Below are positions 36,035 to 48,200 of a stretch of 64,000 bases of DNA, piece after piece. The DNA lies in assembly GCA_037176845.1 (NCBI GenBank), contig JAYKXP010000009.1, forward strand, positions 744,001-808,000, written 5' to 3'. This stretch comes from Paramarasmius palmivorus. Lineage: Eukaryota; Basidiomycota; Agaricomycetes; Agaricales; Marasmiaceae. Every line of letters starts with the position of its first letter. Position 1 is the stretch's first letter. The notes beneath the pieces are model-generated. The model made no database searches. It was not told the origin of the DNA and saw nothing but the letters and a program-made list of their open reading frames with translations. Position numbers and translations under genes: made by a program.

Positions 36035-37602
36035 TTAAGCCCCTAGCTCCAGAGACACAAACATATCCCTAAGCTCCCCTATCATGGTTGAGTTGAGGGC
36101 GAAAAGTTTACTCCAGTTGAACCAAGCATATCCCTTGCACAAAAAAGTGACGAGAAGGTGAAGGTCTCCGTCTACCTCTTTCCAACTGCACGAGATCTGA
36201 AAAGGACATTAGCACCAATAAGAGAGTTAAGCCAAGCTCTTACCTCGGGCAAGACATCAACAATGCAAGCAGTCATGTGGTTGAGCGTAAACGAAAGCTC
36301 AGAGGCTGCAGCCGCAGTGGGGTAACAAATGTATCCTTCAGGCATCGGGTTGCATGCAATCCACTCTTGGATCGTAGCGAGAACAGGATTGATTCTCGTC
36401 TGGAAGGAGCTCGCTAAATGTTCAACTTCCCGCGAAGTGCTTTCGGGCAAACGTCAGTCAGACCCAATGCCGACCGATGAGGACATACCAGTACACGTCC
36501 CGAGCCTTGAGAGATAAACGGGAATTTGCTTTCCGCTGCAAGGCAAAGAAAATCGTCGGAACGACGCAGTAGTCTACGCCGTCAGCGGTACGAAGGTTCG
36601 TCGTTGACAATTCCGCGTGCTTGCCTTCGTACTCCCAATCCCAAGAATGAGCCTTGGTGATGTCCAAAGAGGCAGGAGATGGTATGGACTTGTCCCAAGT
36701 GGACTCGAATTCCCAAACCAGCGAAAACACGTCACCCACTCGACGAGTGAAGATGGAGTAGCATGTGCGACCCAGTGCTTCCGATATGGCGAAGTCTTCG
36801 GGTTCCACCACAGTCCAACCTCTGGCTTCGTATTTCGCCACAGCGCTGTTCCACTTTACTAACTTCCGATTGTCGAGTGAATGCTTTTCTCCGCCGAGGG
36901 GAATGGTCACGCGATCTACCAGCGTAGCCTTGGGAAACAAGCAAGCGGCATAATTGTGGGCGATGAAATTCATAACGCATGCTGGCAAACGCGTGAGTTC
37001 ATAGACGTCAGGCAGAGGATGTCAAGCAGAAGCGCTGGCTTACTAGAGTGGAAGTGAAGTATAGCATGCACTGGCGAGCCAGCAGTGACTATGACTTGGA
37101 TCTTTTCGGCAGACGAACCAGATCCTCTGACAAATGTGTAGACCGACCGAATTTCAGGATTCGAATAGGAAAAAGCCCACTCGGCAGCCACTTTCGCTCT
37201 CCGTAAGACATGGGTAGCCAGGCCACCTCTAGGCAGGTTGTCCGAAGCCAGAGCATAACCCGATTGGCGCAGGAAATCTAGAAGACGGAAGGATCGATAG
37301 TAGGGGACATAACAGTCGAGATCGCCGGGATGAAAAGAATTCCGAGTGAGGAAAGCGAGCGCCGTTGAACCTGATATTAAAATGCCGTCGACAGCTTGTA
37401 ATCTTCGGAAGTCGTCGATCTCTGCGGCTGAAAACCATCTACGCAGTAGGGCGTTAGGAGTGAACTTGTTCAACGCAGCGCCAGCAAATGCACGGCAACG
37501 CCGGTTTACACGGGACAAGCGCACCAACTCTACGACTTCAAGGTTATCGCATACGGCACTGACGAGTTCGGGTGGGAGCGTGTACCAAGGAGCATTGGCC
37601 AT
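36035..37602 (-). CDS. F-box-like protein with nucleotidyltransferase-like signature, copy 2
   Basis: Paralogue of the gene at 34461, about 470 residues in four exons. Start MANAPWYTLPPELVSAVC (F-box-like), then ISGSTALAFL and DLDCYVPY, again GS...DLD. Exon joints: HFHS|TCVMNF near 37060-36988, VYC|TSREVEH near 36490-36440, and LPE|ISCSWKEVDG near 36240-36195. The last exon reads open to TAA at 36035-36037 (MFVSLELGA). A minus-strand TATATATA lies near 37641-37648. The two copies keep exon structure but have diverged widely in sequence, so duplication is old and the open frames were kept, which suggests selection. Confidence 0.72.
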
Positions 37603-37648
37603 CGGAGGTTCAAGCGAATTGGGTATATTGACCTGGGGAATATATATA

Positions 37649-38610
37649 CTAAATGTACCCATGCAAACCAGGGAGGCTATTCAGCCGATGAAACTTACAG
37701 GAGCAATCGCTGCAGTGCGTTGCAAACTGCCACATGAAATTGAAACAAGGATGCGAAAAGTTTGACTCCCAACCTTGCGCTATCCGATCGATCTCGTATA
37801 GATCTCCCTCTGCCAATCGCAAACCGTAAATATTTTGCTCCCCCCTCAGGCGCCTAATGATCCCTGGGCAGAAGTGCAGAGGGGTAGGAAGCTGCCGGTT
37901 ATTGTGCGTAGCAACCTCAAACCCCTGGCGCAAAGCCTTGCGATAGTCGGCGTTGTCGTCAAGTACCCCGACAAAAGACGTGGACCGGCACAACGCCAGT
38001 CTATTCAGCGTCATCTCTGGGTACAAAGCGAACACGTGAGAAGACGTAAGGAAGACGGCGTGGTTTGTCGTTGGTGCTGACAGAATGTGTGGCCAAACAG
38101 ATCTGGCCTTGCAAATAACGATATTGATGGTTCGGCCGGGAGCTTTGAAGAACGATGATAATCTAGCCACGGTATTCACTCTTTCAGGGTGTACGTAGGC
38201 CAACCTAGTCTTGAAGCTGTAACAGGTCCATCAGCAGATGAAAACCGAACGCAAACTATCGCGTACTTTAGACTTCGTAGGACTCGTTCGACCCTCGTTT
38301 CTCTATTCAAAGGAACAGCGATATCGAGTGAATGTGGATCCGACCCTGCCAAAACACCTAAGGCTACCAACGCGACCGACCCCAAGATAACACCATCCAC
38401 TTTGGTGAGGACCCTGAGTAATCCCAAGCTGGCGTTCTCGCTTCCAGTGAACCTCTTCAGGACCTTGGTCGCAGAGCTATGCAGTAAGGCTGCGATACTC
38501 TCCTTGTAAAAAGGGGCAGTGTTTGAAAGTGCCATTCGGCCGTCATAGCCCAGGTGAAGGAGCAGGACCAGGGCTATGTCGGGCTCGGCAACGATTTGCG
38601 AGAGAGACAT
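37649..38610 (-). CDS. Diverged member of the same F-box/nucleotidyltransferase-like family, copy 3
   Basis: Third tandem relative. Start MSLSQIVAEPDIALVLLL (an upstream in-frame ATG at 38640 is also possible). The F-box-like region is weak. The signature is eroded: ILGSVALVALG followed by HSLDIAV, so Ser replaces the first Asp of DLD. An intron joins RSLN to FKTRLAYVHPERV (donor gtacgc near 38267, acceptor ttacag near 38217). The second exon runs open to a stop at 37649-37651, where it reads to within 50 bp of the start of copy 2. A further splice near the end (SDCSC|gtaagt-like site) is possible, so the C-terminus is uncertain. Function unknown. Confidence 0.55.
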
Positions 38611-38674
38611 GAGTCGGAAACCCCTAAGCAAGCAAGGCATTTAAACATGGCAGCGTCGTAGCATCCATTACCCA

Positions 38675-39300
38675 ATGGAATCCAACTTTCTGTATGAAAC
38701 TCCCCTGTACTTCACGGAAGCTAATGTCGAACTGCGGGCGCTGGCTGTGGAAGCGGTGAGTACGCGAAAATCTGCCGGCGATCGTTGACTGACAGATAGT
38801 AGTCGTTCCAACGACTCGTTAGAGCCTATTTCCTTGGAAACAGAACCGAAGGGATGAAGATTGTCCCTGTCGGAGTCGATCATGGATACGTGGATGCCCA
38901 GTACCCAGAACAACTCAGTCTGACGGCTTGGCTCGACTTGCAGCCAACGTCCGGAGTCTGGGATTTGACATCGCACACAAAGGCACTGGTAGTAGGGGAT
39001 GGGCATTATCATGTATATTATGAGAAGCAAGGGGTAGGAAAGCCAGTGTCGAGTGCACTGAATGGGCGTTGGCAAGGAAATGTGCTGGTTATCCACCAAG
39101 ATCCAGCAGGTATAAGGGACGCTCAGCAAGAACATATGGGCACAGTGATGCAGCTCGTCTTCGAGTACGTCCGATTCGGTCACTCGAAACTGCTCTCTGA
39201 CGAAAGCCAACAGAGTTATTCGGGCATGACATCGAGGATATGGAAATGGAGAGACCCCCTCCTTTGCCCTTCGACTACATGCAATGTGGGAGTAGACTGA
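38675..39300 (+). CDS. Hypothetical protein
   Basis: Not recognised. Two-exon model: start MESNFLYETPLYF, donor gtgagt after VEA near 38756, acceptor near 38807 giving SFQRLVRAYFLGN, then an open frame to TGA at 39298-39300. About 190 residues, soluble, no signal peptide, no known motif. Divergent to the F-box family gene on the left, with a 64-bp gap between starts. The C-terminal 30 residues (Trp, Cys rich) read less like coding sequence, so another 3' intron may exist. Confidence 0.5.
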
Positions 39301-39849
39301 GGAAGAGGTGCCGACGTCTGAGGCTGCGACGTATCTGCGATAGTATGGTGAAACGACCGAACTTTTCCTAAGAATGCTAGTTACTTACCGGAAGGCCTAA
39401 TGAACACGAAAATAACATCTGCAGCTCCAAAATTCCCGGAGCTTTGAATCCTGACGTAAATAAGCACGACAGAATGCGGCGAAGTCGAGAAAGCGTCCAT
39501 AGCGAAAAGTCGAGTTCGAGTTCGATGTTCTGAAGTAAGAGGCAATGCCTTGACCCCCTAACGTACCCCACGCAACGTGGCATCCCAGCTGGATATGTGT
39601 CCTGATAAATGTGGATGAGTCACCACAGCAATAGACGCAAGCCAACCACGGGGAGACGCCAGCCAGTAAACACCGCGTTGGTGGAGGTAGTGAGGGGAGA
39701 AGGCAAGTATTTGGAACGACCCCGAGTACAGGGCACGCGTTGAATCCTGAAAGATCCGAGGTAAGTGCAGATTCCGTCACTCGGACCGAAGTGGCGGAGG
39801 CGAGCGATATATATGGGACGCAGGTCATGCTGCTTAGCTCCAGATTCGC
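39301..39849. other. Intergenic region
   Basis: Promoter side of the next gene, with TATATATA near 39807-39814. A minus-strand open frame (39397-39828) has no gene-like features. Confidence 0.5.
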
Positions 39850-41402
39850 ATGACAAGTGTACGCCAGCGCAAGAGGGATCGCCGGGAAGGTTTCGAGGAA
39901 TTCACTAAATTGTTAGCAGGAGATACGGAGGAGGCTGGTAGTTTGCGAGATGAGCTGGAGGATCCACTATCTCCGGAAAACAGCAACGGTCAATTTGCCA
40001 CAGTTCTATACCCGTACGTTCAATCCTCGTATACTGAGGAGCCATCTGCCAGGGTGCTTTTCAGCGATTACCTTTCATACTTCAACAAGCTTGATCAGGA
40101 AGACAAACCTTTCCTGATACTTCACGCGAACGCGGTTAGGGAAAGGGCATCGCAGGATCGATCTTGGCAGCGTTACTCGTTCGTGAAGCGCATCCTTGTC
40201 AACCCTTCGAGCAAAACGGTCAAAGCTCGCCGGGAAAAACTACACGATGCCATTCCTACGTATCGAGTGGTATCCTGGTGCGAGGAAGAGGAATATCCAC
40301 CCCGAAACGTCTGGCTTTATGACTGCCAACTAGCGGGATTGAAGTGGCGAGAGCATATCTCTACGGGCAAACAACCAGACCAACGAGTAAAACGGAAAGA
40401 GATGCACAAAGTCGATCCGTCTAAACTCGACTACGACATAAAAGCAGGAGAGAGCGCTCGTTTTGTGAATGAGCAGGGGGAGCTGGTGATGCTCATCATC
40501 CGAGATTTCTGCGCGTCGGACAAGATGACGCAATGGGCAGACGCAGTTGCGAATAGAAACGTTGACGTCCGGAAATCGATCCGGGTGAGCATTTAAGGCT
40601 AAGCCTACTATACTAGTCTCACGCATTATAGCTGGAAGACGCAGGTTCTATTGTGATGTCGGGATGGAGCGCCGGATCCAGATCCTCACCCAATTTTCAC
40701 TGGGTCAAGAACTTGAGGCGGAGAATTGGAGACGATGAAGATAGGAAGCTTGCGTACGAGGGATCGTCGGCGTTTGCATTGCTTTGGAACCTCGCTCGCG
40801 GACTTCTGCCTCCAATCATTACATCTGATTTTGATGAGTTTATCAGTTCTTCTGGCATATATCGCATGGATCCTGGTGCAATCGGAGGGGGCAGATCTGC
40901 AGAATATACCGTACCCACGGAAGATGGAGAGATCACTTTCAAAAACGCGGAAATGGCCCCTCCTTGCGGTGTATTTGCTCGCAACTATGCCAGGTCAGCC
41001 AAATTGTAATTTCATAAAGTATCGTGACAAATGTTCTTCAGAGCTACCCACAACGAAGTGCAACCCCACAAGTGGGCCATAGCGTGGACCACCAAGAGAA
41101 AAGGGTACAGTGTTGATGGAGGTCATTTCTACAACTGCCGATACCGAATACGCGTTCAGGGAGGTCACAACACCCTTGTTGCATGGCAACCCAGCGACTT
41201 TCACGCGACGAGCCTGCAAAATGTCGATCCTCATGACGAGAATCCGTCCTTCGTTCAATCAGGGCTAGCTATCGTAACATCTCCTCGCATTCGTGGGGTA
41301 TTCGAGAAGTACTGGGCCAAGAAGATTACAGCAACGGAGGCAGTAGAAGAATGCTTTACTGAAGGGTATCAAGATGAAGAGATCAGTGCAGCAAACGTGT
41401 AG
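39850..41402 (+). CDS. Hypothetical protein, possible 2-oxoglutarate/Fe(II)-oxygenase-like fold
   Basis: About 500 residues in three exons: from 39850, introns roughly 40587-40632 (SIR|LEDAG) and 40992-41040 (YAR|ATHNEV), stop at 41400-41402. The N-terminal half is highly charged and begins MTSVRQRKRDRREGF. The C-terminal half has an order of motifs that resembles a double-stranded beta-helix oxygenase: HNE, GGHFYN, then NTLVAWQPSDFHATSL, with His/Glu and a distal His at plausible positions. This is pattern reading only; I cannot confirm metal ligands. No transmembrane segment or signal peptide. A TATATATA box lies about 40 nt upstream of the start. The gene model is good, the function is a guess. 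Confidence 0.62.
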
Positions 41403-41444
41403 CTGTAGAAATATATGTATGAATTCATAAGAAGCTCGGAAGCG

Positions 41445-42986
41445 TCACAATGCGGGGGATGTCATGCGTTCGGTATAGAAATCCGTCATCAAAGAGGGCC
41501 TTAACTTTTGAACTTTTTTGACGAGAGCTTGATCTTTACTTGCGCACGAAATGCGAAGTATCGACAGCAGGGGCAACACCTGAAGGGACTTGGTCCTCCC
41601 ACCGTTGTAGCGGCACAACATCTCCAACAGTTGGTCCCCGTTCGTGGTATAAAGGTGTAGGTGCGAAAGGTGAGGTGCTAACACTAGCAACGGCCCGAGG
41701 CGAGAGGTTTCCCGGCTAAAAAGCGGCACCTGCAAAGTCCGAAGAGCGCATCCCGAACGTGTGAGGAAGTCCTCTACCAAGGACACGCAAGGGGAAAAAG
41801 CACCTGTTACCAGCTTCTGAAGCAACGGCGCGTTGATTCTGGGTAGGATAAAGGAGTGTAGTGCACCATCAGATCGGCAAGATTTGAGAGTGAGATCAAA
41901 GAGATTGGGAAGAAGAATGGTTTCGGAACGAGTGAATGACGGAAGAGGCTGAAGTGAATCCAAGAAGATTTGCAGCTCGTCGAGCTGCTGCAATGGTCCC
42001 TTCAAGCATGCGAGAAGGCTTTCGAAGCTGTCTTGGAGGCCATCACTGACTACCAGATTCAACGCTCGAACGGCACATGGATGGCTGAGGACCCCGGCGC
42101 ATACGGTAAGCATGTCGATTCGATGGTCTCCAAAGGTTGCGATAGCCTCCACGGTGACCAATACAAATGAAAGCAATAACCCCCGAAGAGGTTCTTCGCC
42201 TGTTACATACAGGCGTACAAGCGAGGGAAGTTGTGCGACGGTGGTCGATGCTGGGAGCTGCGACAGGTCGACTGATAACGATAGTACGTCAAGTACTCGG
42301 AGGTTGGTACACTGCCGCAACATGTCCAGGAACAAGTTGTCCAGGTTGAAGTAGGAAGCGAGAACAGTGATGGTAGACAGTCGCCCTGGCAAGGCGTCTG
42401 TGATGAGCTGAGTGAGGGGGGTTTCGCCGTTTATTGACAACTCGAGATCAATGTTGCGCAGTGCAGTACAGCTACCGACCCACTGTACAGCACGGGAGGT
42501 CCATAATGTGGAGGCGTTATGCTCGCAGGCAAGCATAAGCTCTGTAAGCGCAGGTGCTGGACTCGCAAATATGTTTCCGACACCAGATATCTCCGAAGAC
42601 GACCATAATACAAAACATGCCGATTTCCACCTGTACTTGTGTACATCCAGCCGCGCTAGGGCTTGCCTCACGTGCATTGCCGAAAGTACGGTCATCGACG
42701 TGTTCTGCAGGATAATGTGAAGGCCCAACGATTTGGAGAGTGTGAGCTGGCGAGAGAGAAACGCGAGCTGCGATGCATTCGGCGAGGACAATCGGACATT
42801 GGACCATAAAGACGGCGTGCCAACAACCGTCCTTTGCCAATCCTTATTGACGCACTGGAGGGGAGCAAGGGGGTGTGGGCTGCTGGACCCTGTAAGTGGG
42901 TTCCATGTATCGACCACTTCTTGCAAGATTGACGTAGCGATTTCTTGAGGTATAGGAGTGCGACCAGGTCTCGAAAATAGAACCAT
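41445..42986 (-). CDS. F-box protein
   Basis: A single-exon protein of 513 residues. N-terminus MVLFSRPGRTPIPQEIATSI begins an F-box-like segment (TPIPQEIATSILQEVVDTW, later CVNKDWQRTVVGTPSLWSNV), the form usual in Agaricomycete F-box proteins. The rest is rich in leucine with irregular repeats (LxxLxLxxC-like), consistent with a leucine-rich-repeat substrate-binding region. It would act as a substrate adaptor of an SCF ubiquitin ligase. An in-frame ATG 12 codons upstream (43022) is an alternative start; I prefer 42986 because the F-box follows at the usual distance. Tail-to-tail with the gene at 39850, 42 bp apart. Confidence 0.75.
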   Translation of the reverse strand: MVLFSRPGRTPIPQEIATSILQEVVDTWNPLTGSSSPHPLAPLQCVNKDWQRTVVGTPSLWSNVRLSSPNASQLAFLSRQLTLSKSLGLHIILQNTSMTVLSAMHVRQALARLDVHKYRWKSACFVLWSSSEISGVGNIFASPAPALTELMLACEHNASTLWTSRAVQWVGSCTALRNIDLELSINGETPLTQLITDALPGRLSTITVLASYFNLDNLFLDMLRQCTNLRVLDVLSLSVDLSQLPASTTVAQLPSLVRLYVTGEEPLRGLLLSFVLVTVEAIATFGDHRIDMLTVCAGVLSHPCAVRALNLVVSDGLQDSFESLLACLKGPLQQLDELQIFLDSLQPLPSFTRSETILLPNLFDLTLKSCRSDGALHSFILPRINAPLLQKLVTGAFSPCVSLVEDFLTRSGCALRTLQVPLFSRETSRLGPLLVLAPHLSHLHLYTTNGDQLLEMLCRYNGGRTKSLQVLPLLSILRISCASKDQALVKKVQKLRPSLMTDFYTERMTSPAL

Positions 42987-43556
42987 GCTGAATTCCACGT
43001 CAGTCAAAAGGTCATGACACATGGCACAAAAACATACTTGGTGGGGAAACAGGCAGCTCAGGCAAGCATCTTTTCAGACGTTCCTCTTTATACCCGTGCA
43101 ACCGCGGACCCCCTGTCATCACCTTGGAAATTTCGATCGGCTGCTGAAAATCTTCCTTTGCGGTAAGGGACAGGAATAGCAGATGAAGGACAGAAATGGA
43201 GAGACGAAAGCAAACCCGTTGATTGTTGAATTGAACATTCAACGCAAAGGGTGATCCGTACGTCAGCGTGTTTCTGGACAACCACGTGACAGGGACAACC
43301 CGCTGTGGGACTCAAACCGAACTATTTTCTCGCCAACAACGTACCACACAAAGTCTCCTAAAGATACACCGGGACAGCATATACACCAAGATGGGATTCT
43401 CGCATTCGTTACATGTTTATTAAGGGCGTCACTGCAGAGGATTGGGTATGTACACTCGCTATGAAACTAGGATGCGTGGTATTATACTAAGCAGTCGAGC
43501 AAAGGGGACAAAGAAAAGGAAAGAAGAGAGAGGCCTGCAAAGACATCGTAATCAAG
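42987..43556. other. Intergenic region
   Basis: Promoter of the F-box gene and 3' flank of the next gene. Only short frames; no repeat or terminal hairpin that I could assign to the Helitron. Confidence 0.5.
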
Positions 43557-45077
43557 CTATTTGCGTCTTTGCTGCTTAGCAGGCTTAGCTACCTTGGTTG
43601 AAGAATTTTCACCCATCTCCACGTCATCTGAAGAGGCAGTTGCAGTCGAAGACCCTGACGGACTTGCAGGAGCAACTACAGGGCGCAGCAAAGATCGCAT
43701 CGCAGAATGTCCTGGGTCTTTCTTCCTGGGCGAAGGGAGGTCGGCCACTGGCCTGTTGACGAGCCGAACCTCAGGCCGAATCGGTGGGAATGGCGATGAG
43801 TCAATGATGTCAATGGAAGTGATGCAAAGGTGGTAATACTTCGCAGAATGGTGAGTCAAGACTTCGGAATACGTGGAATGTCCAACTGACCTTTCTTTTC
43901 ACGTTCTTATCCTTGTCAATATAGATCCATGCCTTGAGCACTGCGGACAACCACACCAGAGCACCGGGAACGATGACTTTGTAATAGTCAGGAGGCAAAG
44001 CGAGTTGGCCTGCAGCATCGCTAACATCCATGACGACACACTGGGCCTTCGAAAGTGCGCACAGAGGACCACCGTATCCAGGAAGAAGCATCGGATCGAT
44101 GTAGTCACCGACTGCAATCTTCTTCGCAGGTGCTTGACCACTTTCTGGGGCAAAGTAAGCGCACACTCGAAGGGGAGGAAAGCAAGCTAACCTTTACTAG
44201 CAGAGGGCTCATTTACATTGTCCGTTCCCGGTGTAGCCTTATCGGCGTTGTCGCTTCCAGGTTGAGGCCTTTTCAGCGAGACGCGCTCGAACTTCGGGGC
44301 TTTTCCTTTTGTGTTCGAAGACCCGGAAGTATCGACCTGGATGCCCCTAAGGGCAGGTGGTATCTAAAGACGGTCAACAAGTGCACATGAACGTCAGAAC
44401 ATCAAAGTACCTCGTAAAGGCGTTCTGTATGAAACACCAATGCGTCGGGGGGCGAATTGTCACCAGCGACAATATGTTTGTATGGATGTCGAATGGACGC
44501 AAAACCCTATGCAACTTAAGTGAGCACAGCATTACGCTAATCAAATCAACAACTCACTTCCTTAGCATTCATCTCTGCTTCTCCTTCCTCAGTGATAGCT
44601 TCGTGAAGGGCCACGACTTGATTGGTGAAGCATCCCTGGACGTATTCGTCACCCAACGTCGGCGGACCCAAAACAATAATTTGCTTCACAGTGTTGTCGT
44701 CCGTCATAGGCTTGGCATTCTGGAGTCGAAATAAGTCAGAAATAGCTGAGGATTGCGGATATCACACTCACGCCATTCTCAGGTATGGAGAAGTTTCCGA
44801 ACGGAGCCAGGGCGGTACCCTGCTCGAAACCGAGGATCTCCCCGATGTACATAAACACCTTCTCCTCACCGTTGGTGTCGACGTTGAAATAATTTCGAGA
44901 AAAAGTGTTCGGCTGGTTGATTGTAGTCAATTCTTCCACAGAAGCGGCACCAGCCCACTTGTCGCCGAGTGCCTCGATTATCGAGGGCAATCGATGGAGT
45001 GGACCGTTGGGCTCTATGCGTGCTCGGAAGACAGGGTCGTCAACTGTGTTGCTCATGTAGTCCTTGATACTAGCCAT
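43557..45077 (-). CDS. Hypothetical protein next to the Helitron
   Basis: I do not recognise the family. About 430 residues in six exons that join cleanly: MASIKDYMSN..., then NAKPMTDDN, GFASIRHPYKH, IPPALRGIQV, ESGQAPAKKI, and a last exon ending AKQQRRK*. Features seen: a conserved-looking core (VFMYIGEILGF, IIVLGPPTLGDEYVQG, HIVAGDNSPP), a low-complexity Pro/Ser/Thr middle, and a basic, acidic-patched C-terminus (DDVEMGEN then KPAKQQRRK) resembling a nuclear protein. A probable 5' UTR intron (gtgagt...gccag, about 45087-45140) precedes the ATG. Its TATA box (45237-45243) lies only about 16 bp beyond the Helitron stop codon, so it may be host DNA at the insertion edge or Helitron cargo. Confidence 0.65.
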
Positions 45078-45236
45078 GGATACTCCTGGCATGCAGTTGT
45101 AAGGGAGCAGTGTCAAAAGAAGGAGCGAAGCACTCACTACGTGGTAGATGTGAAAGGAAAAGCCTATTGTGGGGAAGGGGTCTGAGGAGACGTACGAGGG
45201 GGCAGTGGAACTTTGGAATATCGGATTCTCTGGTAA

Positions 45237-45243
45237 GATATAT
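45237..45243 (-). promoter_or_regulatory. TATA box of the hypothetical gene next to the Helitron
   Basis: Minus-strand TATATAT within TTTATATATC, just downstream of the Helitron stop codon and about 160 nt before the ATG, a distance explained by a 5' UTR intron. Confidence 0.45.
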
Positions 45244-45258
45244 AAATGTTTGTGTGTT

Positions 45259-48200
45259 TCACGGGATAGGATGACCGACCTTTGGTGCAGGCTCAGCACC
45301 GTTACTCTGTATCGGTCTTTTTCGCGTCTGTGTCACCTATAGGGGCGTTTCGTCAATGGAACACGAGTTTTGAATGTCGCACATACCTCTCGATCATGAG
45401 CTTGTGAAATGAGATCGGTTTCTGCATCTAGAGCATCCACAGTTGTCGCCAGTGTCCTGTGATCGGTATTACCGTGAGGATTAACCGAGATATGGGACAA
45501 ACTGCCGTGGTGGAGGTGAAGGCTTGAGAGCTCAGAAGAGGCTGCTTGCTTTTCATCCTCGTCTCCATGAGCAAGCAGGGTTTTGAGCCTAAGGAAGTTG
45601 ATTCTGTGCATTTCCGCACGTGAATCTTCCGACGGCCGGGACATGATCTTGCCTTTTGGAAACGGTCGGAGTATTAGGAGACCTTGCATCGACGTGACAC
45701 GAGACAACATCACATATGGTTCCTCTGTCCCTTTGCAATCTGCAAGATCGACAATCGCATGGGACAAAGTTTGCCCTTGCGACTTGTGTGTTGTCATGGC
45801 GAATCCAGGGAGTATCGGGACTTGCAGTCGGGAGAAAGTGGCACGCTTGTTGGTGTCTGGGTGAATGATCTTGATAGAGACTTTGGTTTCGAGGGCTACC
45901 ACTTGACCGGCAGTGAGATGGGGCAAAGAGTCGGATTGCGAGCTCAGGGTAGAAGGTGCGTCGACTATGCACGAAGTCGCATGTCTTCGCCCCAGGCTGT
46001 CATACCGGAAACGCACATGGCGCAGAGTACCCGTACATCCGTTTACAACACCTCTTTGAATGTCAAAATTGTACCCCACTATCACAGGCATCCCGATCAC
46101 CAACGGAATCTTGTACAGGCGCTGGCTTGTTCTACCACTGTCTAGTTTTGCGAGCTGGTTGAGTACTCTGGGGTCCGTAACTTCCGAACGACCATGGCTA
46201 TCTGTCGCATAGTACCAGTGAAGTTTTTGGCCTGTTTTTCGGGCAAACGATCGAGCAAAATGTTTGTTCAATTCATCCTTCATTCGATTACTCGAGACAA
46301 TGATAGGCGCTGACCCCCAACGATTGTCAACAGGATCTGGGTTAACTCTAGACACGAGTCTTTGCTGAAGTGCATTATAATCTTCATCTGTGCATTGTCC
46401 TATGCGCAACCGCGAGAGGAGATTAGCGAATTCCGCGTTCTCAGGCCCACTTTGCCTCATTTGGACAGAAAGCACGACAACGGTGTCCACCGACATCCAA
46501 AGTAGTTTGCCATAGACAGCGTCCTGACCACTGGCCGTACCAATGCGCTCACTTTTAATCTTCCCATACAACCTTTTATCTAAAACAGGGGGGAGCTGTG
46601 CGAAATCTCCTGCAAAAATGACATTGATTCCACCGAACGGTAGGGAATTACCTTTTGCATTTGCGAGTGCTTTGCTAATTGCAAGCATGAAATGACAGCC
46701 TATCATCGATACTTCGTCTATGAACAAGTAGTCGACCCCTTCCCACATGGCAACCAAATCCGATGAACTATTCAGCGATTCTTTGGTGTTTTGGCTCATA
46801 CACAAGCAAGAATGCAAAGTCATGCCACAGATGTTTTTTGCAGCCACTCCAGTATAGGACGAAAGCCTAAATCGCCTTGCTTGATACTGCGACTCGAAAA
46901 AAGCGCGGACAGCATGGATTACATGCGATTTTCCTGTGCCTCCAGGACCACCCAAAAACATTCGAAGAGGGCTGGGCCGAGATTTCAAACTATGTTCGGC
47001 TATGATTGAGAAAGCCCGCCTTTGTTCACGATTCAACCGGGGTTCATATGTCTGCAGAAACTCGGCAACACTGATTTTGGTACTCGGAGGTGGTGCAGCG
47101 ACGTCTTGGCGAATGCCAGACTCTCGTACGGGAATATCGGCAGATTCACTCAATCCAGAAGTTCCTTCTGCTATCCCACCACTGTAACCGTCGACATCCA
47201 TTGTATCAGCCAGAGAAGCAGGATGAGAATCAACAGGTAACGCGGGTTTTGCAGAAGCATTTTGCCGCCATATTTTGCGGCACATGTCATAATGCAAATT
47301 CCATTCGGCTTCTCGTTCTTCATCTGCAGCAGAAACCAGCTGATGTGCAGGTGTCGGTGTTGACGGATCAGTTTCTGGCGATAAGTTAACATCAGGATCA
47401 ATGAACCCTGCGTTTGCCATCATCCGAACACACTGGTCAACGCTTGCAGAAATGACAGCGTCCCTCACACTTCTTGCACCGTGAACAGAATCAAGATGGT
47501 CAGCGAGTTGTTCAGCATCGAAACACATGTCATCATCAACTGTGTTCGACGTCATTGTCGTACGAGACCGGTATCGGTGACCAGACTGGCGGTCAGCAAA
47601 ATGGTCATCTCGGCTGTCCTTGCATTCATGCTGAAGCTGCATGTTGTTCATCAGCAACTTGTGATGAGGTGAGCATTCTTGGATGAATTCGTCAAATGCT
47701 TCAATCCATGATTGGCCCTCCCGACGCAGGTCTGAACCGGAACGCCACGGCTTAAAGAAGATCAACATCAGCCGGCAATATCGTGGATAAACATCATCGC
47801 GGTCTCGACGAGGAAGAGTTTCTCCCATAGGTACAGGAACAAATCTTCGGATGGGATGTCGCAACTGCAGGCAGTGAGTTAGGCGGTCTACGTGGTGCCC
47901 TTGCACGGAAGGATGGGATGACAGAAACTGGTATTTGGGCCGCAGCCTTCCCTTGTCAGTAAGAAGGGTTGTAAAATCAAGGTCTTCGTCTTCGTCTTCC
48001 TCCTCTACGTCCATGTCAAGATTGCCGGCGTCTTCCATGCCTTCTGAGAAATCGTCGACATCGTTCTGCGGGCTCTGCTGCGACCTCGGCAATCTGACTT
48101 TTTCAAATGAAATCAACATGTCCCAAAGAGCTAGGTTGTTCAACGCGAGGTCGCGCCAGAGATAATCATCAAGGAGTGACCCCCGCTTGCTGATACTACC

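Noticed and set aside
39397..39828. 143-codon minus-strand open frame
   Set aside because: Cys- and Pro-rich without motifs; lies in the promoter of the gene at 39850.
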